Shown here: positions 24,826-34,791 of the stretch, piece by piece | Numbering within the stretch: position 1 is the stretch's first letter | Layout of the letters: each line of letters opens with the position of its first letter | NCBI RefSeq assembly: GCF_011067745.1 | Contig: NZ_JAAMPJ010000001.1 | Span: 418,819-482,818, forward strand | DNA length: 64,000 bases | Reading direction: 5' to 3' | Source of the DNA: Lentzea alba | GTDB taxonomy: Bacteria > Actinomycetota > Actinomycetes > Mycobacteriales > Pseudonocardiaceae | Made by a program: the position numbers and the translations under genes | Notes under the pieces: generated by a model | Told to the model about the DNA's origin: nothing | Seen by the model: the letters and a program-made list of their open reading frames with translations, nothing else | The model's database searches: none

Positions 24826-25098
24826 TCAGCGCTCGGAGAACCCGGTCAGGTCACCCCGCGCCTCGGACCACTGCTCACCCACGGATTCGACGTGTCCGGG
24901 GGTTTCACCCGAACGGAGCGCCCTCAGCAGTTGTTCACACTTCTCCCGCGGCCCCTCGGCAACGACCTCGACCCGTCCGTCCGGCCTGTTCGAAGCGCTG
25001 CCCACCAGGCCGAGTTCCAGCGCTCTGGCTCGCGTCCACCAGCGAAAACCGACTCCTTGAACCCGTCCACGCACCCAGGCGTTCAGTCGCACGTCCAC
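24826..25098 (-). CDS. acyP: acylphosphatase
   Basis: A 90-residue enzyme hydrolysing acyl phosphates. The catalytic Arg is in the phosphate loop [11 protein letters not shown] (about 11-21) and the catalytic Asn in [13 protein letters not shown] (about 33-45). The gene starts with GTG. Its location between mutM and smc matches the position of acylphosphatase genes in mycobacteria, although the sigma pair and accessory genes have been inserted on both sides. Confidence 0.93.
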   Translation of the reverse strand: MDVRLNAWVRGRVQGVGFRWWTRARALELGLVGSASNRPDGRVEVVAEGPREKCEQLLRALRSGETPGHVESVGEQWSEARGDLTGFSER

Positions 25099-25165
25099 CC
25101 CCGAATGGTTGCGTAGTCACCCAAGGTGACCGAAGACGCACTCTGGGGTTGTCACCCATTAGTGG

Positions 25166-25171
25166 TACGGT
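25166..25171 (+). promoter_or_regulatory. -10 element TACGGT before the CAP-domain gene
   Basis: TACGGT lies 8 bases before the GTG at 25180, consistent with a leaderless mRNA. No convincing -35 was found at normal spacing. Confidence 0.45.
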
Positions 25172-25179
25172 GCCGACCC

Positions 25180-25902
25180 GTGAGTGCCCGCAGCCTCTTA
25201 CTCGGCCTGCTGATCGGTGCGACCGGAATCGGCGGTCTCGCCTTCACCGGGACTTCTCCTCTCGGCATCAGCTTCACCAATGCCGCCCAGCAGGAGACCA
25301 CCGACGCAGGCAACCAGTTCGGCACAGGCAACGCCGCAGCACCCAACAACAGACCGGCCCCCACGGACAACCCGGAAGCCGGCGCCCCAGCCGGTTCGTC
25401 GTCTTCTTCCGCTCCCGCCACGTCCACGACGACGACCACCCCTTCCTCTTCCTCGTCAGCGGCCCCCACCACCACGACGACGCCTCCCGAAGCGCCGAAG
25501 CCGCCCGCTCAACCGCCGCAGCAGCCCTCAGGGCAGACGCCGGAGCAGGCCGTGCTCGCGCTCGTGAACGACGAACGCGCCGCGAAGGGCTGCAAGGCGC
25601 TGGTGATCGACGACCGCATCACGACCGCCGCCCAGGGCCACAGCACCGACATGGCCACCCAGAACTACTTCTCGCACACGTCGAAGGACGGCAGGACGTT
25701 CGACAAGCGCATGCGGGAAGCGGGCTATCCGAAGCCCGGTGGCGAGAACATCGCGATGGGTTACGCCACGCCCAAGGCCGTGATGGAGGGCTGGATGAAC
25801 TCCCAGGGCCACCGCGAAAACATCCTGAACTGCGAGTTCACCACCATGGGCCTGGGTCTCGACACCCGCGGCAACTACTGGACCCAGAACTTCGGTTTCT
25901 AA
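25180..25902 (+). CDS. secreted CAP-domain (SCP-like) protein
   Basis: A 240-residue exported protein. An N-terminal signal peptide or anchor (SARSLLLGLLIGATGIGGLA) is followed by a Ser/Thr/Pro/Gln linker at about 45-125, then a CAP domain from about 128 (TPEQAVLALVNDERAAKG). The CAP cavity residues are present: HSTDMATQNYFSHTS, GGENIAMGY, GHRENILNC and the closing YWTQNFGF. Bacterial CAP proteins are extracellular with largely unknown activity. It is the first of three surface-type genes with low-complexity Ser/Thr tracts; the next starts 21 bp downstream. Confidence 0.87.
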   Translation: MSARSLLLGLLIGATGIGGLAFTGTSPLGISFTNAAQQETTDAGNQFGTGNAAAPNNRPAPTDNPEAGAPAGSSSSSAPATSTTTTTPSSSSSAAPTTTTTPPEAPKPPAQPPQQPSGQTPEQAVLALVNDERAAKGCKALVIDDRITTAAQGHSTDMATQNYFSHTSKDGRTFDKRMREAGYPKPGGENIAMGYATPKAVMEGWMNSQGHRENILNCEFTTMGLGLDTRGNYWTQNFGF

Positions 25903-25923
25903 CGGTTGAGCAGGGGAAACTTC

Positions 25924-26382
25924 GTGTACGAGAGCCCGGAACCTGACTCGCGCTCGCGCTTTTTCCGCGGTGCGCCTCAGGTCGTCCTCGCCGCGTCCGG
26001 CGTCGTTCTGGCGACCGTCTTCGCCGCCGTGGCATCGCTCGCGGCCGGCTCGGACAACGCCTCCGAGACCCCGTCGACCCAGCTGCCGCGCAAGGAGGCC
26101 GTGCGCGACGCCCTGAGCATCGTGCCGACGTCCGCGCCGACCTCTTCCGTCGAGGTGACGTCGGCGTCTTCCGAGACCCCGACGTCGACCACGACCACTA
26201 CGACGAAGAAGCCGACGCGTGTCACGACCATCACGCGTGCCGACGGCACGACGACCACGGTCACGACCGACGACCCGCCGCCGGTGATCACGTCGACGAC
26301 CACGACGACCACCACTACGACGACGACCACAACCACAACGACCACCACGACGGACCCGACCACAACGACCACGACGCCGTAG
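25924..26382 (+). CDS. single-pass membrane protein with Thr-rich tail
   Basis: Not a recognised family. 152 residues: a short charged N-terminus, one membrane helix at about 20-41 (VVLAASGVVLATVFAAVASL), then an extracytoplasmic tail ending in a run of almost pure Thr (last 30 residues) encoded by mixed ACC/ACG/ACT codons, so the tract is kept at the protein level. Such mucin-like tails are plausible O-mannosylation targets. The GTG at 25924 has AGGGGA six bases upstream. The helix is nearly the same as in the protein at 26511, so the two are tandem paralogues with diverged tails. Confidence 0.7.
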   Translation: MYESPEPDSRSRFFRGAPQVVLAASGVVLATVFAAVASLAAGSDNASETPSTQLPRKEAVRDALSIVPTSAPTSSVEVTSASSETPTSTTTTTTKKPTRVTTITRADGTTTTVTTDDPPPVITSTTTTTTTTTTTTTTTTTTTDPTTTTTTP

Positions 26383-26383
26383 G

Positions 26384-26436
26384 GTTACGCCAGTCACCGC
26401 CCAGTGACGCAGAGCTACACGAAGGTGTGGCGTAAC
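26384..26436. repeat. nested inverted repeat between the two tail proteins
   Basis: Outer arms GTTACGCCA (26384-26392) and TGGCGTAAC (26428-26436) are perfect; an inner GTCAC/GTGAC hairpin sits directly inside the left arm. It begins 2 bp after the stop of the Thr-rich gene. It may be a terminator-like structure or a protein site before the next gene. Confidence 0.45.
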
Positions 26437-26510
26437 TGAGGCTTTGGTGCGTTTCCGCCGATAACTCGAACGCAAGTCCATCCGACCGGGTTTCCCACGA
26501 GGAGATGGGT

Positions 26511-27014
26511 GTGTTCGAGGAAGATCATCCGCAGTCACCGACCGAACCGGTGGTCCCGAAGAAGCGCGTGGGCACGGCGGTGATGCTGGCTGCGGGCGGC
26601 GTGGTCGTCGCGACCCTGTTCGCCACGGTGGCGTCCATGCTCGCCGCGTCCGGCATGGAGGCGACGCCGGAGCGCACGTCCGCCGACGTCGTCCAGACCA
26701 TCACCAGCGTCGCGCCGGACGGCAGCACCAGCACGGTCGTCGTCACCGTGTCCTCCGGCGCGCCCTCGTCGGCGAAGCCGGACCGCAAGCAGGCGGCGCG
26801 TCCCCAGGAACAGCCGAAGCCCGGCACGCCGGACCAACCCCAGGTGACGACGAACCCGGCCCAGCCGACGCAGCCGACCCAGCCGCAGAGCAACCCGCCC
26901 GCGTCGCTCACGGAACCGCCGGCGTCGTCTTCTTCGTCGTCGACCTCGCCGACCACCGCGCCGCCGTCGTCGTCCTCCAGCTCGGCCTCTCCCGCGCCGG
27001 ACCCGAAGCCCTGA
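26511..27014 (+). CDS. single-pass membrane protein with Ser/Pro-rich tail
   Basis: Not a recognised family. 167 residues: acidic and Pro-containing N-terminus, a membrane helix at about 21-46 (AVMLAAGGVVVATLFATVAS), an Ala/Pro/Gln section and a tail of Ser clusters. Shared features with the protein at 25924 are the 'GVV.AT.FA.VAS' helix core and a following 'T.....DG(S/T)T(S/T)TV' phrase. The GTG at 26511 is preferred because GAGGAG ends 6 bases upstream; the ATG at 26505 abuts that site. It is probably displayed outside the membrane; function unknown. Confidence 0.7.
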   Translation: MFEEDHPQSPTEPVVPKKRVGTAVMLAAGGVVVATLFATVASMLAASGMEATPERTSADVVQTITSVAPDGSTSTVVVTVSSGAPSSAKPDRKQAARPQEQPKPGTPDQPQVTTNPAQPTQPTQPQSNPPASLTEPPASSSSSSTSPTTAPPSSSSSSASPAPDPKP

Positions 27015-27040
27015 CACGCACCTCGATCGTCAGCCGGACA

Positions 27041-27457
27041 TCAGCGGTCGGCCGCGACGGCATCGGTGAGCGCGAACGAGTGGTGTTCGTGGGCCACGAC
27101 CCAGCGGCCCTGTTCGCGGCGCAGGCCCAGGGTGAGGCGGAGACGGTTCTCGGGGTTCCGCGCGAGGTCCTCGGGCATGCCACAGCGCAGCAGAGCGTGG
27201 GCGAACGCGACGCCGCCGCCCACCTCGACGTCGAGTGACTCGATCTCGAACACGGCGCCCTGGGCCTGCCACTCGAAGAACGGCGGCCAGGTCTCGCGGT
27301 AGGCGTCGATGCCGCGTGCGCCCCGGTGGGGTGGCGGGACGTCGAACATGACGATGTCGTCGGCGTGGTCAGCCAGGACGGTGTCCATGTCACCGGCGTG
27401 CGCGGCGTCCGCCCAGCGTTCGACGAGGGTCCGGATCTGCTGTTCGTCTGTGGTCAT
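27041..27457 (-). CDS. SnoaL-like (nuclear transport factor 2 fold) protein
   Basis: A 138-residue cone-shaped NTF2-fold protein: TLVERWADAAHAGDMDTVLA near the N-terminus, DDIVMFDVPPPHRGARGIDAY near 45 and the closing WVVAHEHHSFAL. Members bind small molecules or act as minor enzymes, and substrate cannot be deduced. The start at 27457 (MTTDEQQ) fits the fold. It lies 36 bp downstream of an ECF sigma factor that itself ends in a SnoaL domain, so it may belong to the same transcript and sense a related ligand (inference). Confidence 0.82.
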   Translation of the reverse strand: MTTDEQQIRTLVERWADAAHAGDMDTVLADHADDIVMFDVPPPHRGARGIDAYRETWPPFFEWQAQGAVFEIESLDVEVGGGVAFAHALLRCGMPEDLARNPENRLRLTLGLRREQGRWVVAHEHHSFALTDAVAADR

Positions 27458-27493
27458 GTCTCTACAACCCGCGCGAACCGCCGAACTCATCGG

Positions 27494-28398
<905 letters not shown>

Positions 28399-28402
<4 letters not shown>

Positions 28403-29079
28403 ACCTCGAACCTGTATCCCATCCCCGGTTCGGTGACCAGGTGCCTCGGCCGCGCGGGCTCCGGTTCCAGCTTCCGCCGCAGCTGCGCCAGGTACACCCG
28501 CAGGTAGTGCGTCTCCTTCTCGTACGCGGGGCCCCACACGTCGCGTAGCAGCTGTTTCTGCGCGACGAGCTTTCCGGCGTTGCGCGCGAGAACCTCCAGC
28601 AGTCCCCACTCGGTCGGCGTGAGGTGGACCTCGGCGTCGTCCTTGAGCACCCGCTTGGCCGCGAGGTCCACCGTGAACGAGGCGGTCCGCACGATCGGCT
28701 CGTCCTCGGGACCCGCGACGGCCGAGCGGCGGACCGCGGCGCGCAGCCTGGCCAGCAGCTCGTCCATGCCGAACGGTTTCGTCACGTAGTCGTCCGCGCC
28801 GGCGTCCAGCGCGTCGACCTTGTCGGTCGAGTCGGTGCGGGCGGACAGCACGATGATCGGCAGGGTGGTCCAGCCGCGCAGGCCGGCGATGACGTCGGTG
28901 CCGTCCATGTCCGGCAGGCCCAGGTCGAGAACCACGACGTCGGGCTTGCCGTCGGCGGCCAAGCGCAGGGCCGAAGCGCCGTCGTGGGCGGTCAGCACCT
29001 CGTAGCCGCGGGCGGAGAGGTTGATCCGCAGCGCGCGCACGATCTGCGGTTCGTCGTCGACCACCAGTACCTTCGTCAC
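28399..29079 (-). CDS. kdpE: KdpE-type response regulator
   Basis: A 226-residue OmpR-family regulator. The receiver domain has acidic pocket DDE at 8-10, phospho-acceptor Asp near 51 ([14 protein letters not shown]), Thr/Lys switch residues ([16 protein letters not shown]). The winged helix near 135-226 contains [20 protein letters not shown] and [20 protein letters not shown], the KdpE form. It overlaps kdpD by 4 bp. It would activate the K-transport operon kdpFABC, which is not in this window; the neighbouring ECF sigma factor may be part of the output. Confidence 0.93.
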
Positions 29080-31631
29080 GAAGCCCTCTCATCGACCGGA
29101 AGTGAGATCACCACGGTGAGACCGCCACCGGGCGTGTCCTCCATGGTGATCGTGCCCTCCATCGCCTCGGTGAAGCCCTTCGCCACGCTCAGACCGAGAC
29201 CGACGCCACCCGGCGTGCGGTCGCCGAGACGCTGGAACGGGGCGAACACCTGGTCGGCCGTGTCACGGGGCAGGCCGCGGCCGTGGTCGACCACGCGCAA
29301 CTCCACCTCGTCGCCGTGCGCCGACGCCCGCAGCGCCACCGCACCCGCGTACCGCAGCGCATTGCCGACGACGTTCGCGATCACTCGTTCGAGCAGCCCG
29401 ACGTCAGCGCGCACCGGCGGCAACGACTCGGGGACGTCGACCTCGACGTCCCCGCCGAGACCGCTCAGCGCCCGCGCCACGGCCTCGTAGTAGCCGACGG
29501 CGCGGAACTGCGGCTCGACGGCGCCCGTCGCGAGGCGGGAGGAGTCGAGCAGGTTGTCGATCAGGCCGGTGAGGCGGTCGGTGGACTCCTCGACGGCCTC
29601 CAGCAGTTCGGCGGTGTCCTCGACGGACAGCTTCAGCTCCGGGTCGCGCAACGAGCCCACGGACGCCTTGATCGAGGTCAGCGGCGTGCGGAGGTCGTGG
29701 CCGACAGCGCTCAACAGCGCCGTCCGCAACTCCGAGCGGGAGGCCTGCCGCTGGACTTCGAGCGCCTGCTCGGCCACGCGTTGCTGTCGCAGGGCGAGCA
29801 ACGCCTGCCCCGCGGCCGCCTCCAGCACCCGGCGGTCGGACGCGGGCAGCGACCGGCCGCGCAACGCCAGGTGCACTTCAGGGGTCACGGCGATGTCGAC
29901 GTCCGCATCGTCGGGTTCGCCGCACGGGCTAGCGCCGACGCACGCCACGCGTTCCCACTCGCCGTCAACGCGTTCCAACAGCGCGACGGACGTAAGACCG
30001 AAGTTCTCCTTCACCTTCTCCAACAGCCGTGCGAGCGGATACGGGTTCGTCAGCACAGTGCGCGCGTACGACGCGAGGAGCGTGGCCTCGGTGCGTGCGC
30101 GCGCTGCCTGCGTGGCACGGCGCGCGGCGTAGTCCACGACCAACGCCGTGGAGACACCCACGACGATCGTCGCGAAGAAGGTGAGCACGTTCTGCTGCGC
30201 GTCGATGGTGAACGTGTAGAAGGGCTCGGTGAAGAAGAAGTTCAGCAACAACGCGCTGAAGAGCGCGGCGGTGACTGCCGGGCCCAGTCCGCCGACGATC
30301 GCGACGACCAGCGTGACCAGCAGATACGCGATGACGTTGGTCGAGAAGTTCAGACCGCCTCGCATGGACGCGCCGGCCGCCGTCACCAGCGCGGGCCCGG
30401 CGATCGCGAGGAGCCAGCCCCACGCGAGCCTGCTCGGCCTGAGCGGGCTGCCCGCGAACCGGGCGCGCCAGCCGCTGGTCGTCGCCGGGTGCGTGACCAT
30501 GTGGACGTCGATCGCGCCGGACTCCTGCACGACCGTGGAGCCGATACCCGCGGAGAACACGCGCGCGAACCGTGAACGGCGCGATGTGCCGACCACGAGC
30601 TGAGTGGCGTTCACGCCGCGAGAGAACTCCAGCAACGCCGTCGGTACGTCGTCGCCCACGACCGTGTGGAATGTCGCGCCGACGTCATCCGCGAGTTTGC
30701 GGTACTTCGTCAGTGCGTGCGGGTCAGCTCCTGCGAGTCCGTCGCCCCTCAGCACGTGCACGACGAGAAGGTCGCCGCCCGCGCGCGTGGCGATGCGGCG
30801 CGCGCGACGGATGAGCGTCTCGCTCTCCGCGCCACCGGTGATGGCGACGACGACGCGTTCGCGCGTCTCCCACGTATCAGTGATCTGCTGCTCGGCCCGA
30901 TAACGCAGCAACGCGACGTCGACCTGGTCCGCGACCCACAGCAGCGCGAGCTCGCGCAACGCGTTGAGGTTGCCGACGCGGAAGTAGTTGCCGAGGGCCG
31001 CGTCGATCTTGTTCGCGGCGTAGACGTCGCCGTGGGCGAGCCTGCGGCGCAGGGCTTCCGGTGTGAGGTCGACGAGCTGCGTCTGGTTCGCTTTGCGCAC
31101 GACTTCGTCCGGCACCGTTTCCCGCTGCGGAACACCCGTTATGCGCTGAACCACGTCGTTGAGCGATTCCAGGTGCTGCACGTTGACGGTCGACAGGACG
31201 TCGATGCCGGCTTCGAGGAGTTCCTCGACGTCCTGCCATCTTTTTGCATTACGGGAGCCGGGCGCGTTCGTGTGCGCGAGTTCGTCGACGACCGCGACCT
31301 TGGGAGCACGGGTCAGCACGGCGTCGACGTCCATCTCGGTGAGTTCGACCCCGCGGTGCGAGGAGTGCCGGCGCCGCACGATTTCCAGGCCCTCGACCAG
31401 TTCGGCGGTCTTCGCGCGGCCGTGGGTCTCCACAAATCCGATGACCACGTCCGTGCCGCGTTCCCGCCGCCGGTGGGCCTCGCCGAGCATCGCGAACGTC
31501 TTGCCGACGCCTGGAGCTGCGCCGAGGTAGATCCGGAGCTCGCCACGCCTGGGTTTCGGACTCACCGGACCAGTCTGCTCCTGGTCCCGCCTGGGCTGTT
31601 CGGGGGTACGCACTGCGCCGCCCGGCGACAC
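29076..31631 (-). CDS. kdpD: KdpD-type sensor histidine kinase
   Basis: An 851-residue potassium/turgor sensor. The N-terminal KdpD domain has Walker A-like [14 protein letters not shown] at 37-50 and [17 protein letters not shown] Usp domain follows ([18 protein letters not shown]...), then four clustered membrane helices (about 400-500), a GAF-like part, HisKA with the phosphorylated His in [18 protein letters not shown], and HATPase motifs [18 protein letters not shown] and [12 protein letters not shown]. The GTG at 31631 is preferred because AAGGAG lies five bases upstream; an ATG six codons earlier lacks a ribosome site. Confidence 0.94.
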   Translation of the reverse strand: MSPGGAVRTPEQPRRDQEQTGPVSPKPRRGELRIYLGAAPGVGKTFAMLGEAHRRRERGTDVVIGFVETHGRAKTAELVEGLEIVRRRHSSHRGVELTEMDVDAVLTRAPKVAVVDELAHTNAPGSRNAKRWQDVEELLEAGIDVLSTVNVQHLESLNDVVQRITGVPQRETVPDEVVRKANQTQLVDLTPEALRRRLAHGDVYAANKIDAALGNYFRVGNLNALRELALLWVADQVDVALLRYRAEQQITDTWETRERVVVAITGGAESETLIRRARRIATRAGGDLLVVHVLRGDGLAGADPHALTKYRKLADDVGATFHTVVGDDVPTALLEFSRGVNATQLVVGTSRRSRFARVFSAGIGSTVVQESGAIDVHMVTHPATTSGWRARFAGSPLRPSRLAWGWLLAIAGPALVTAAGASMRGGLNFSTNVIAYLLVTLVVAIVGGLGPAVTAALFSALLLNFFFTEPFYTFTIDAQQNVLTFFATIVVGVSTALVVDYAARRATQAARARTEATLLASYARTVLTNPYPLARLLEKVKENFGLTSVALLERVDGEWERVACVGASPCGEPDDADVDIAVTPEVHLALRGRSLPASDRRVLEAAAGQALLALRQQRVAEQALEVQRQASRSELRTALLSAVGHDLRTPLTSIKASVGSLRDPELKLSVEDTAELLEAVEESTDRLTGLIDNLLDSSRLATGAVEPQFRAVGYYEAVARALSGLGGDVEVDVPESLPPVRADVGLLERVIANVVGNALRYAGAVALRASAHGDEVELRVVDHGRGLPRDTADQVFAPFQRLGDRTPGGVGLGLSVAKGFTEAMEGTITMEDTPGGGLTVVISLPVDERAS

Positions 31632-31857
31632 TAGTGCTCCTTCCCACATCTTTCGACAGAGATCTGTCTCGTTGAATCATGCTTCAGCACGGCGACCGTT
31701 CGAGTGAGCCCCACTGCGCTTTTTACGCTGTTTACCAGCACATTTAAGTGTGTCGGACGCGCGCGGTGACACCCCGCGTCACCACAACGGCCGAATGGGT
31801 TATCGGCACTTGGCGGATAGCGCGCGGAGCGTGAATGAGGGAAAGTTCCAGGGTTCG

Positions 31858-31873
31858 TGTCCGAATTCGGACA
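31858..31873. promoter_or_regulatory. 16-bp perfect palindrome, probable MarR operator
   Basis: TGTCCGAATTCGGACA is a perfect palindrome 22 bp upstream of the marR-type start codon, in the 264-bp divergent gap to kdpD. A second weaker palindrome, GGTGAC-N7-GTCACC, is at 31765-31783. MarR proteins commonly bind such sites to repress their own genes; specific binding is inference. Confidence 0.55.
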
Positions 31874-31895
31874 ATCACATGCGCGCGGAGAAACG

Positions 31896-32336
31896 ATGCC
31901 CACCACCGTCACCAACCACGAGGCACTTCAACTCGTGGTGGCCGTGCACCGGCTGGTGCGAAGTCTTCGACAGGCCGCTCCGGCTCGTCGTTTGCAACCC
32001 ACCCAGTTATTGGTGCTGTCAGAACTGAGCGCCCACGGCCCGATGCGGATCGGCGAGATCGCGGTGCGCGCGCTGTGTTCGCAGCCGACCGCCACAACCG
32101 TCGTGACCAGCCTGGAGTCCACCGGCCTGGTACGCCGCGAGCCCGACGCCGCAGACGGTCGAGCAACGATAGTCGTGCTCACCGAAGTCGGTCGCGAGAC
32201 GATCCTGTCGCTCGCTCACGGCGAAGCCGAACTATTGAGTGAAAGAATGTCCGAACTTTCGCCGGAAGACAGAGAACACCTGCGCTCGGCCATGCCGATA
32301 TTGCGCCACCTGGCCGAACCACAGGAGAACAAGTAG
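31896..32336 (+). CDS. MarR-family transcriptional regulator
   Basis: A 146-residue winged-helix dimer. Helical dimerisation ends frame the DNA-binding part: LQPTQLLVLSELSAHGPMRI, IAVRALCSQPTATTVVTSLE (recognition helix) and the wing VRREPDAADGRATIVVLTEVG with the characteristic Asp-Arg pair. The ATG at 31896 has GGAG five bases upstream. Divergent from kdpD; whether it controls kdpD, itself or a distant transporter is not shown. Ligand unknown. Confidence 0.88.
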   Translation: MPTTVTNHEALQLVVAVHRLVRSLRQAAPARRLQPTQLLVLSELSAHGPMRIGEIAVRALCSQPTATTVVTSLESTGLVRREPDAADGRATIVVLTEVGRETILSLAHGEAELLSERMSELSPEDREHLRSAMPILRHLAEPQENK

Positions 32337-32364
32337 GAGCGGGACCCCCCGACGGGTCCCGCTC
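32337..32364. terminator. bidirectional terminator after marR
   Basis: Perfect 11-bp stem GAGCGGGACCC / GGGTCCCGCTC with a 6-base loop, directly after the marR TAG and facing the convergent HAAS gene. Confidence 0.75.
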
Positions 32365-32371
32365 CAGGCAT

Positions 32372-33469
32372 TTACTTGCTGGGTGACACGGAAGTAGGCG
32401 ACACCGGGCTGGAAGGCGCGGCGTCAGAACTCGACGGCGGTGTGTCCTCCGTTGATGACGGAGCGGACACGTCTGGTGCCACCGTGTAACAGGTGCCGTT
32501 TTCGTAGTCGATCTTCGGCCGCGGATACCGGTTAGCAGGAATCATCGGCTGCGGGTCATCACCACTGCAGCCGTAGTACTGACGCGGGGCGTTGATGGGA
32601 TTGCCATCCTCGTCGTACAACAGCACGTTGGTGAGCAACTTGCCGTTCTCGTCGTACGCGTAGATGTTCTCGTACTGCGGCATGCTCGGCACCTGCTGGT
32701 ACACCGACCTGTTGTTGTAGGCGAGGTTGTCCGCCGTCGTGTCGATCACCTGGAACAGCAACCCGACTGCCAGCGCCGAGGCCGGCAGGCTGAACCACAG
32801 CCACCGCCGGTCGGTCTTGGCGCGCGGCCCGGCGTACACCGACACCACGGCGATCGCGGCGACGAACAGGAACCCGAGGATGTCGCGGCTGGCCAGCAAC
32901 ACGGCGCCGAGCCCGAGCAGGCCCGCCCGCGCCAGCCACCACGCGGGCTGCAGCGACCGCAGGTAGGCCAACGCCCGTTCCGCCGGCGTGCCCGCCTCCG
33001 GCGTCAGCCACTCCTTGATCTTGATCGTCTCGGGCAGCGCCATGATCTCGGCCTGCGTAGCCCCGCGGTCGTGCACCAGCGCCAGGCTCAGCACCAGGAT
33101 CACGCCGGGAAGCAGCAGGATCGCCGGCTCACGCAGAGCCGCGGTCCCCGCGAGCAACGTGACCCCCGTGGCGATCGCCAGCCCCCACGCCGCCGCCCGA
33201 GGCCTGCTCAGCAACTTCTTCTTGGTGGTGACCGGCAGCCGTTCGGTCCGCGGCGGATACCCGGCGGCCGACCTCAGCTCCTGCGCGTACTGCTCCGGCG
33301 ACCCGAGCCGCTGCTCGATGGTCTCGTTCTCCCCGAGCTCGGTGGAGAGCTCCGCGACGTGCGCCTCAACGTCCTCCATGATCTCGGCGACCTCGTTGGG
33401 CGGCAGGTCGTCGAGGGCCGCACGCATCCCGGCCAGGTAGTACTCGACGCCGAGCGCTTGCGTGTTCAT
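32372..33469 (-). CDS. HAAS-domain membrane protein (DUF1700-like)
   Basis: A 365-residue protein. Residues 1-80 form the alpha-helical HAAS domain (YLAGMRAALDDLPPNEVAEI, then EDVEAHVAELSTEL), followed by about five membrane segments from 95 to 260, an extracytoplasmic stretch rich in Tyr/Asn/Asp (SVYQQVPSMPQYENIYAYDE) and a Ser/Pro tail. HAAS proteins are typically encoded with PadR regulators, as here: the ATG overlaps the padR stop by 4 bp. HAAS is proposed to transmit between PadR partner genes and the membrane; the outer Ser/Pro tail recalls the tail proteins at 25180-27014. Confidence 0.8.
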   Translation of the reverse strand: MNTQALGVEYYLAGMRAALDDLPPNEVAEIMEDVEAHVAELSTELGENETIEQRLGSPEQYAQELRSAAGYPPRTERLPVTTKKKLLSRPRAAAWGLAIATGVTLLAGTAALREPAILLLPGVILVLSLALVHDRGATQAEIMALPETIKIKEWLTPEAGTPAERALAYLRSLQPAWWLARAGLLGLGAVLLASRDILGFLFVAAIAVVSVYAGPRAKTDRRWLWFSLPASALAVGLLFQVIDTTADNLAYNNRSVYQQVPSMPQYENIYAYDENGKLLTNVLLYDEDGNPINAPRQYYGCSGDDPQPMIPANRYPRPKIDYENGTCYTVAPDVSAPSSTEDTPPSSSDAAPSSPVSPTSVSPSK

Positions 33470-33792
33470 GCTGCGACCTCCTCGAGCAGGCCGTCCAGCG
33501 TGCTGGCGAACGACCTCCACGTCTCCCTCGACTCAGCCAGGCGCACCCGCCCGGTCTCGTTGATGCTGTAGTACTTGCGGTGCGGCCCCTCTTCACTCGG
33601 CACCACGTACGAGGTCAGCATCCCCGCGTTGTAGAGCCGCCGCAGCGTCCCGTACACCGACGCGTCGCCCACGTCGTTCAATCCCCCGGCGCGCAGTCTG
33701 CGCACCACGTCGTACCCGTACCCGTCGTCCTTGCGCAGAACCGCAAGGACGGCCAGGTCCAGCACCCCTTTGAGCAGCTGACTCGTGTCCAT
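33466..33792 (-). CDS. PadR-family transcriptional regulator
   Basis: A 108-residue winged-helix regulator: LLKGVLDLAVLAVLRKDDGY, GYDVVRRLRAGGLNDVGDAS, VYGTLRRLYNAGMLTSYVV (recognition helix) and the wing EEGPHRKYYSINETGR. These are standard PadR signatures. It is coupled to the HAAS membrane gene by a 4-bp overlap. A long palindrome 30 bp upstream of its start is a likely autoregulatory operator. Confidence 0.93.
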   Translation of the reverse strand: MDTSQLLKGVLDLAVLAVLRKDDGYGYDVVRRLRAGGLNDVGDASVYGTLRRLYNAGMLTSYVVPSEEGPHRKYYSINETGRVRLAESRETWRSFASTLDGLLEEVAA

Positions 33793-33821
33793 GGCCCCTC
33801 CGACCCGCTCGTGCGCCGTGA

Positions 33822-33848
33822 ACAGTACTACGCAGTGCGCAGTACTGT
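33822..33848. promoter_or_regulatory. PadR operator
   Basis: ACAGTACT-N11-AGTACTGT, perfect eight-base arms; the centre (ACGCAGTGCGC) is itself nearly symmetric. It is located between the padR start and the OLD remnant. PadR family operators are long AT-containing palindromes with TACT/AGTA-like arms, which this resembles. Confidence 0.65.
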
Positions 33849-33908
33849 CTAACGCGGGGGTCTGAAATCGGTCATTCGCGGCCGAACCTCTGCGCTTGAA
33901 CTTCGCGG

Positions 33909-34791
33909 GTGCGGCTGATCAAGGTGGAGTTCAAGGGCTACAAGCGACTCGCGGACACGGCGGTCAACGTCGACGGCAGGTTGATCGCGTTCGTCGGCCC
34001 GAACGAAGCCGGCAAGTCGTCGATCCTCGACGCTCTCCTCTGGCTGCGCAGTACAGACGAACTGCCAACGAGCGCACTCACCAGGGGAAGACGCGCCAAC
34101 AGCGAACCGGTTGTCCGCGCGACTTTCATGCTCGACGAAGGCGACCACGAGGCTCTCGTGGACCTGCAGCTCCCGACCTTGCCGACCAAAATCGTCCTGA
34201 TGAAGACGGCTGCTGGGAGTGTGCACCTCACCCTGGACCCACCAGTCGGCTGGGGCACCGACGCGTTCAGGTTGCTGTCCCACACACTCGACATGCTGCT
34301 GACCGATCACACGGACGTCCGCGCATGACCCGGAGCTGCAGGAGGTCGCCGCGAAGACGGTGTACCTGGTGGACGGAGACACCCGAGGGGCGGCGCTGAA
34401 GAACCAGCTCGTCAAGGCCGGGGTGCGGGAGAGCCACGTGTTCTCGCTTCCCGCGGACCAGGCGATCGAGGACCTGCTGACCGTCGACTCCTACCTCGGG
34501 GCCGTGAACGCGCACCTGACCGAGTGCAGCCGCAGCGACCGCATCTCCGAGGCCGACCTCACCGTGGGCAAGACCCGCGGCAAGGCGGTCGGCGAGTGGT
34601 GCGCCAAGCGGGCAATCACGCCGCCCGGCAAGACGGTGATCGCGAACAGGCTGGTCAACAACCCGGACCAGATCAGCCTCGAGCCCTCGGCGATGTCGTT
34701 CCTGAAGGACCTCCACCTGAAACTGGCGGACGTCCTCAACCTCTGGGGCGAGGCTGGCAACGCGGGCAGGAGTACGAGGAGCGGTTCATGA
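33909..34791 (+). pseudogene. OLD-family ATP-dependent endonuclease, internally deleted remnant
   Basis: Two parts of one former gene in different frames. From 33909 (GTG) to 34328, an SMC-like ATPase start reads RLIKVEFKGYKRLADTAVNV with Walker A GPNEAGKSSILDALLWL. From about 34303 to 34791 the TOPRIM part reads VYLVDGDTRGAALKNQLVKA with the DxD metal site. Whole family proteins are roughly 550-650 residues; only about 290 codons remain, so the ABC signature, Walker B and first TOPRIM Glu are missing. The frame changes near 34300-34330. It overlaps the mutM end by 56 bp. Intact members act in phage defence or DNA repair; this copy should be inactive, unless each fragment is translated separately. 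Confidence 0.72.

Noticed and set aside
26296..26378. ACC/ACG/ACT tandem repeats looking like a microsatellite or CRISPR-like repeat
   Set aside because: Units are 3 bases with mixed third positions, in frame and encoding poly-Thr; no spacers or constant repeats.
31632..31649. ATG at 31649 as the kdpD start
   Set aside because: It lacks a ribosome site, whereas AAGGAG is correctly spaced for the GTG at 31631.
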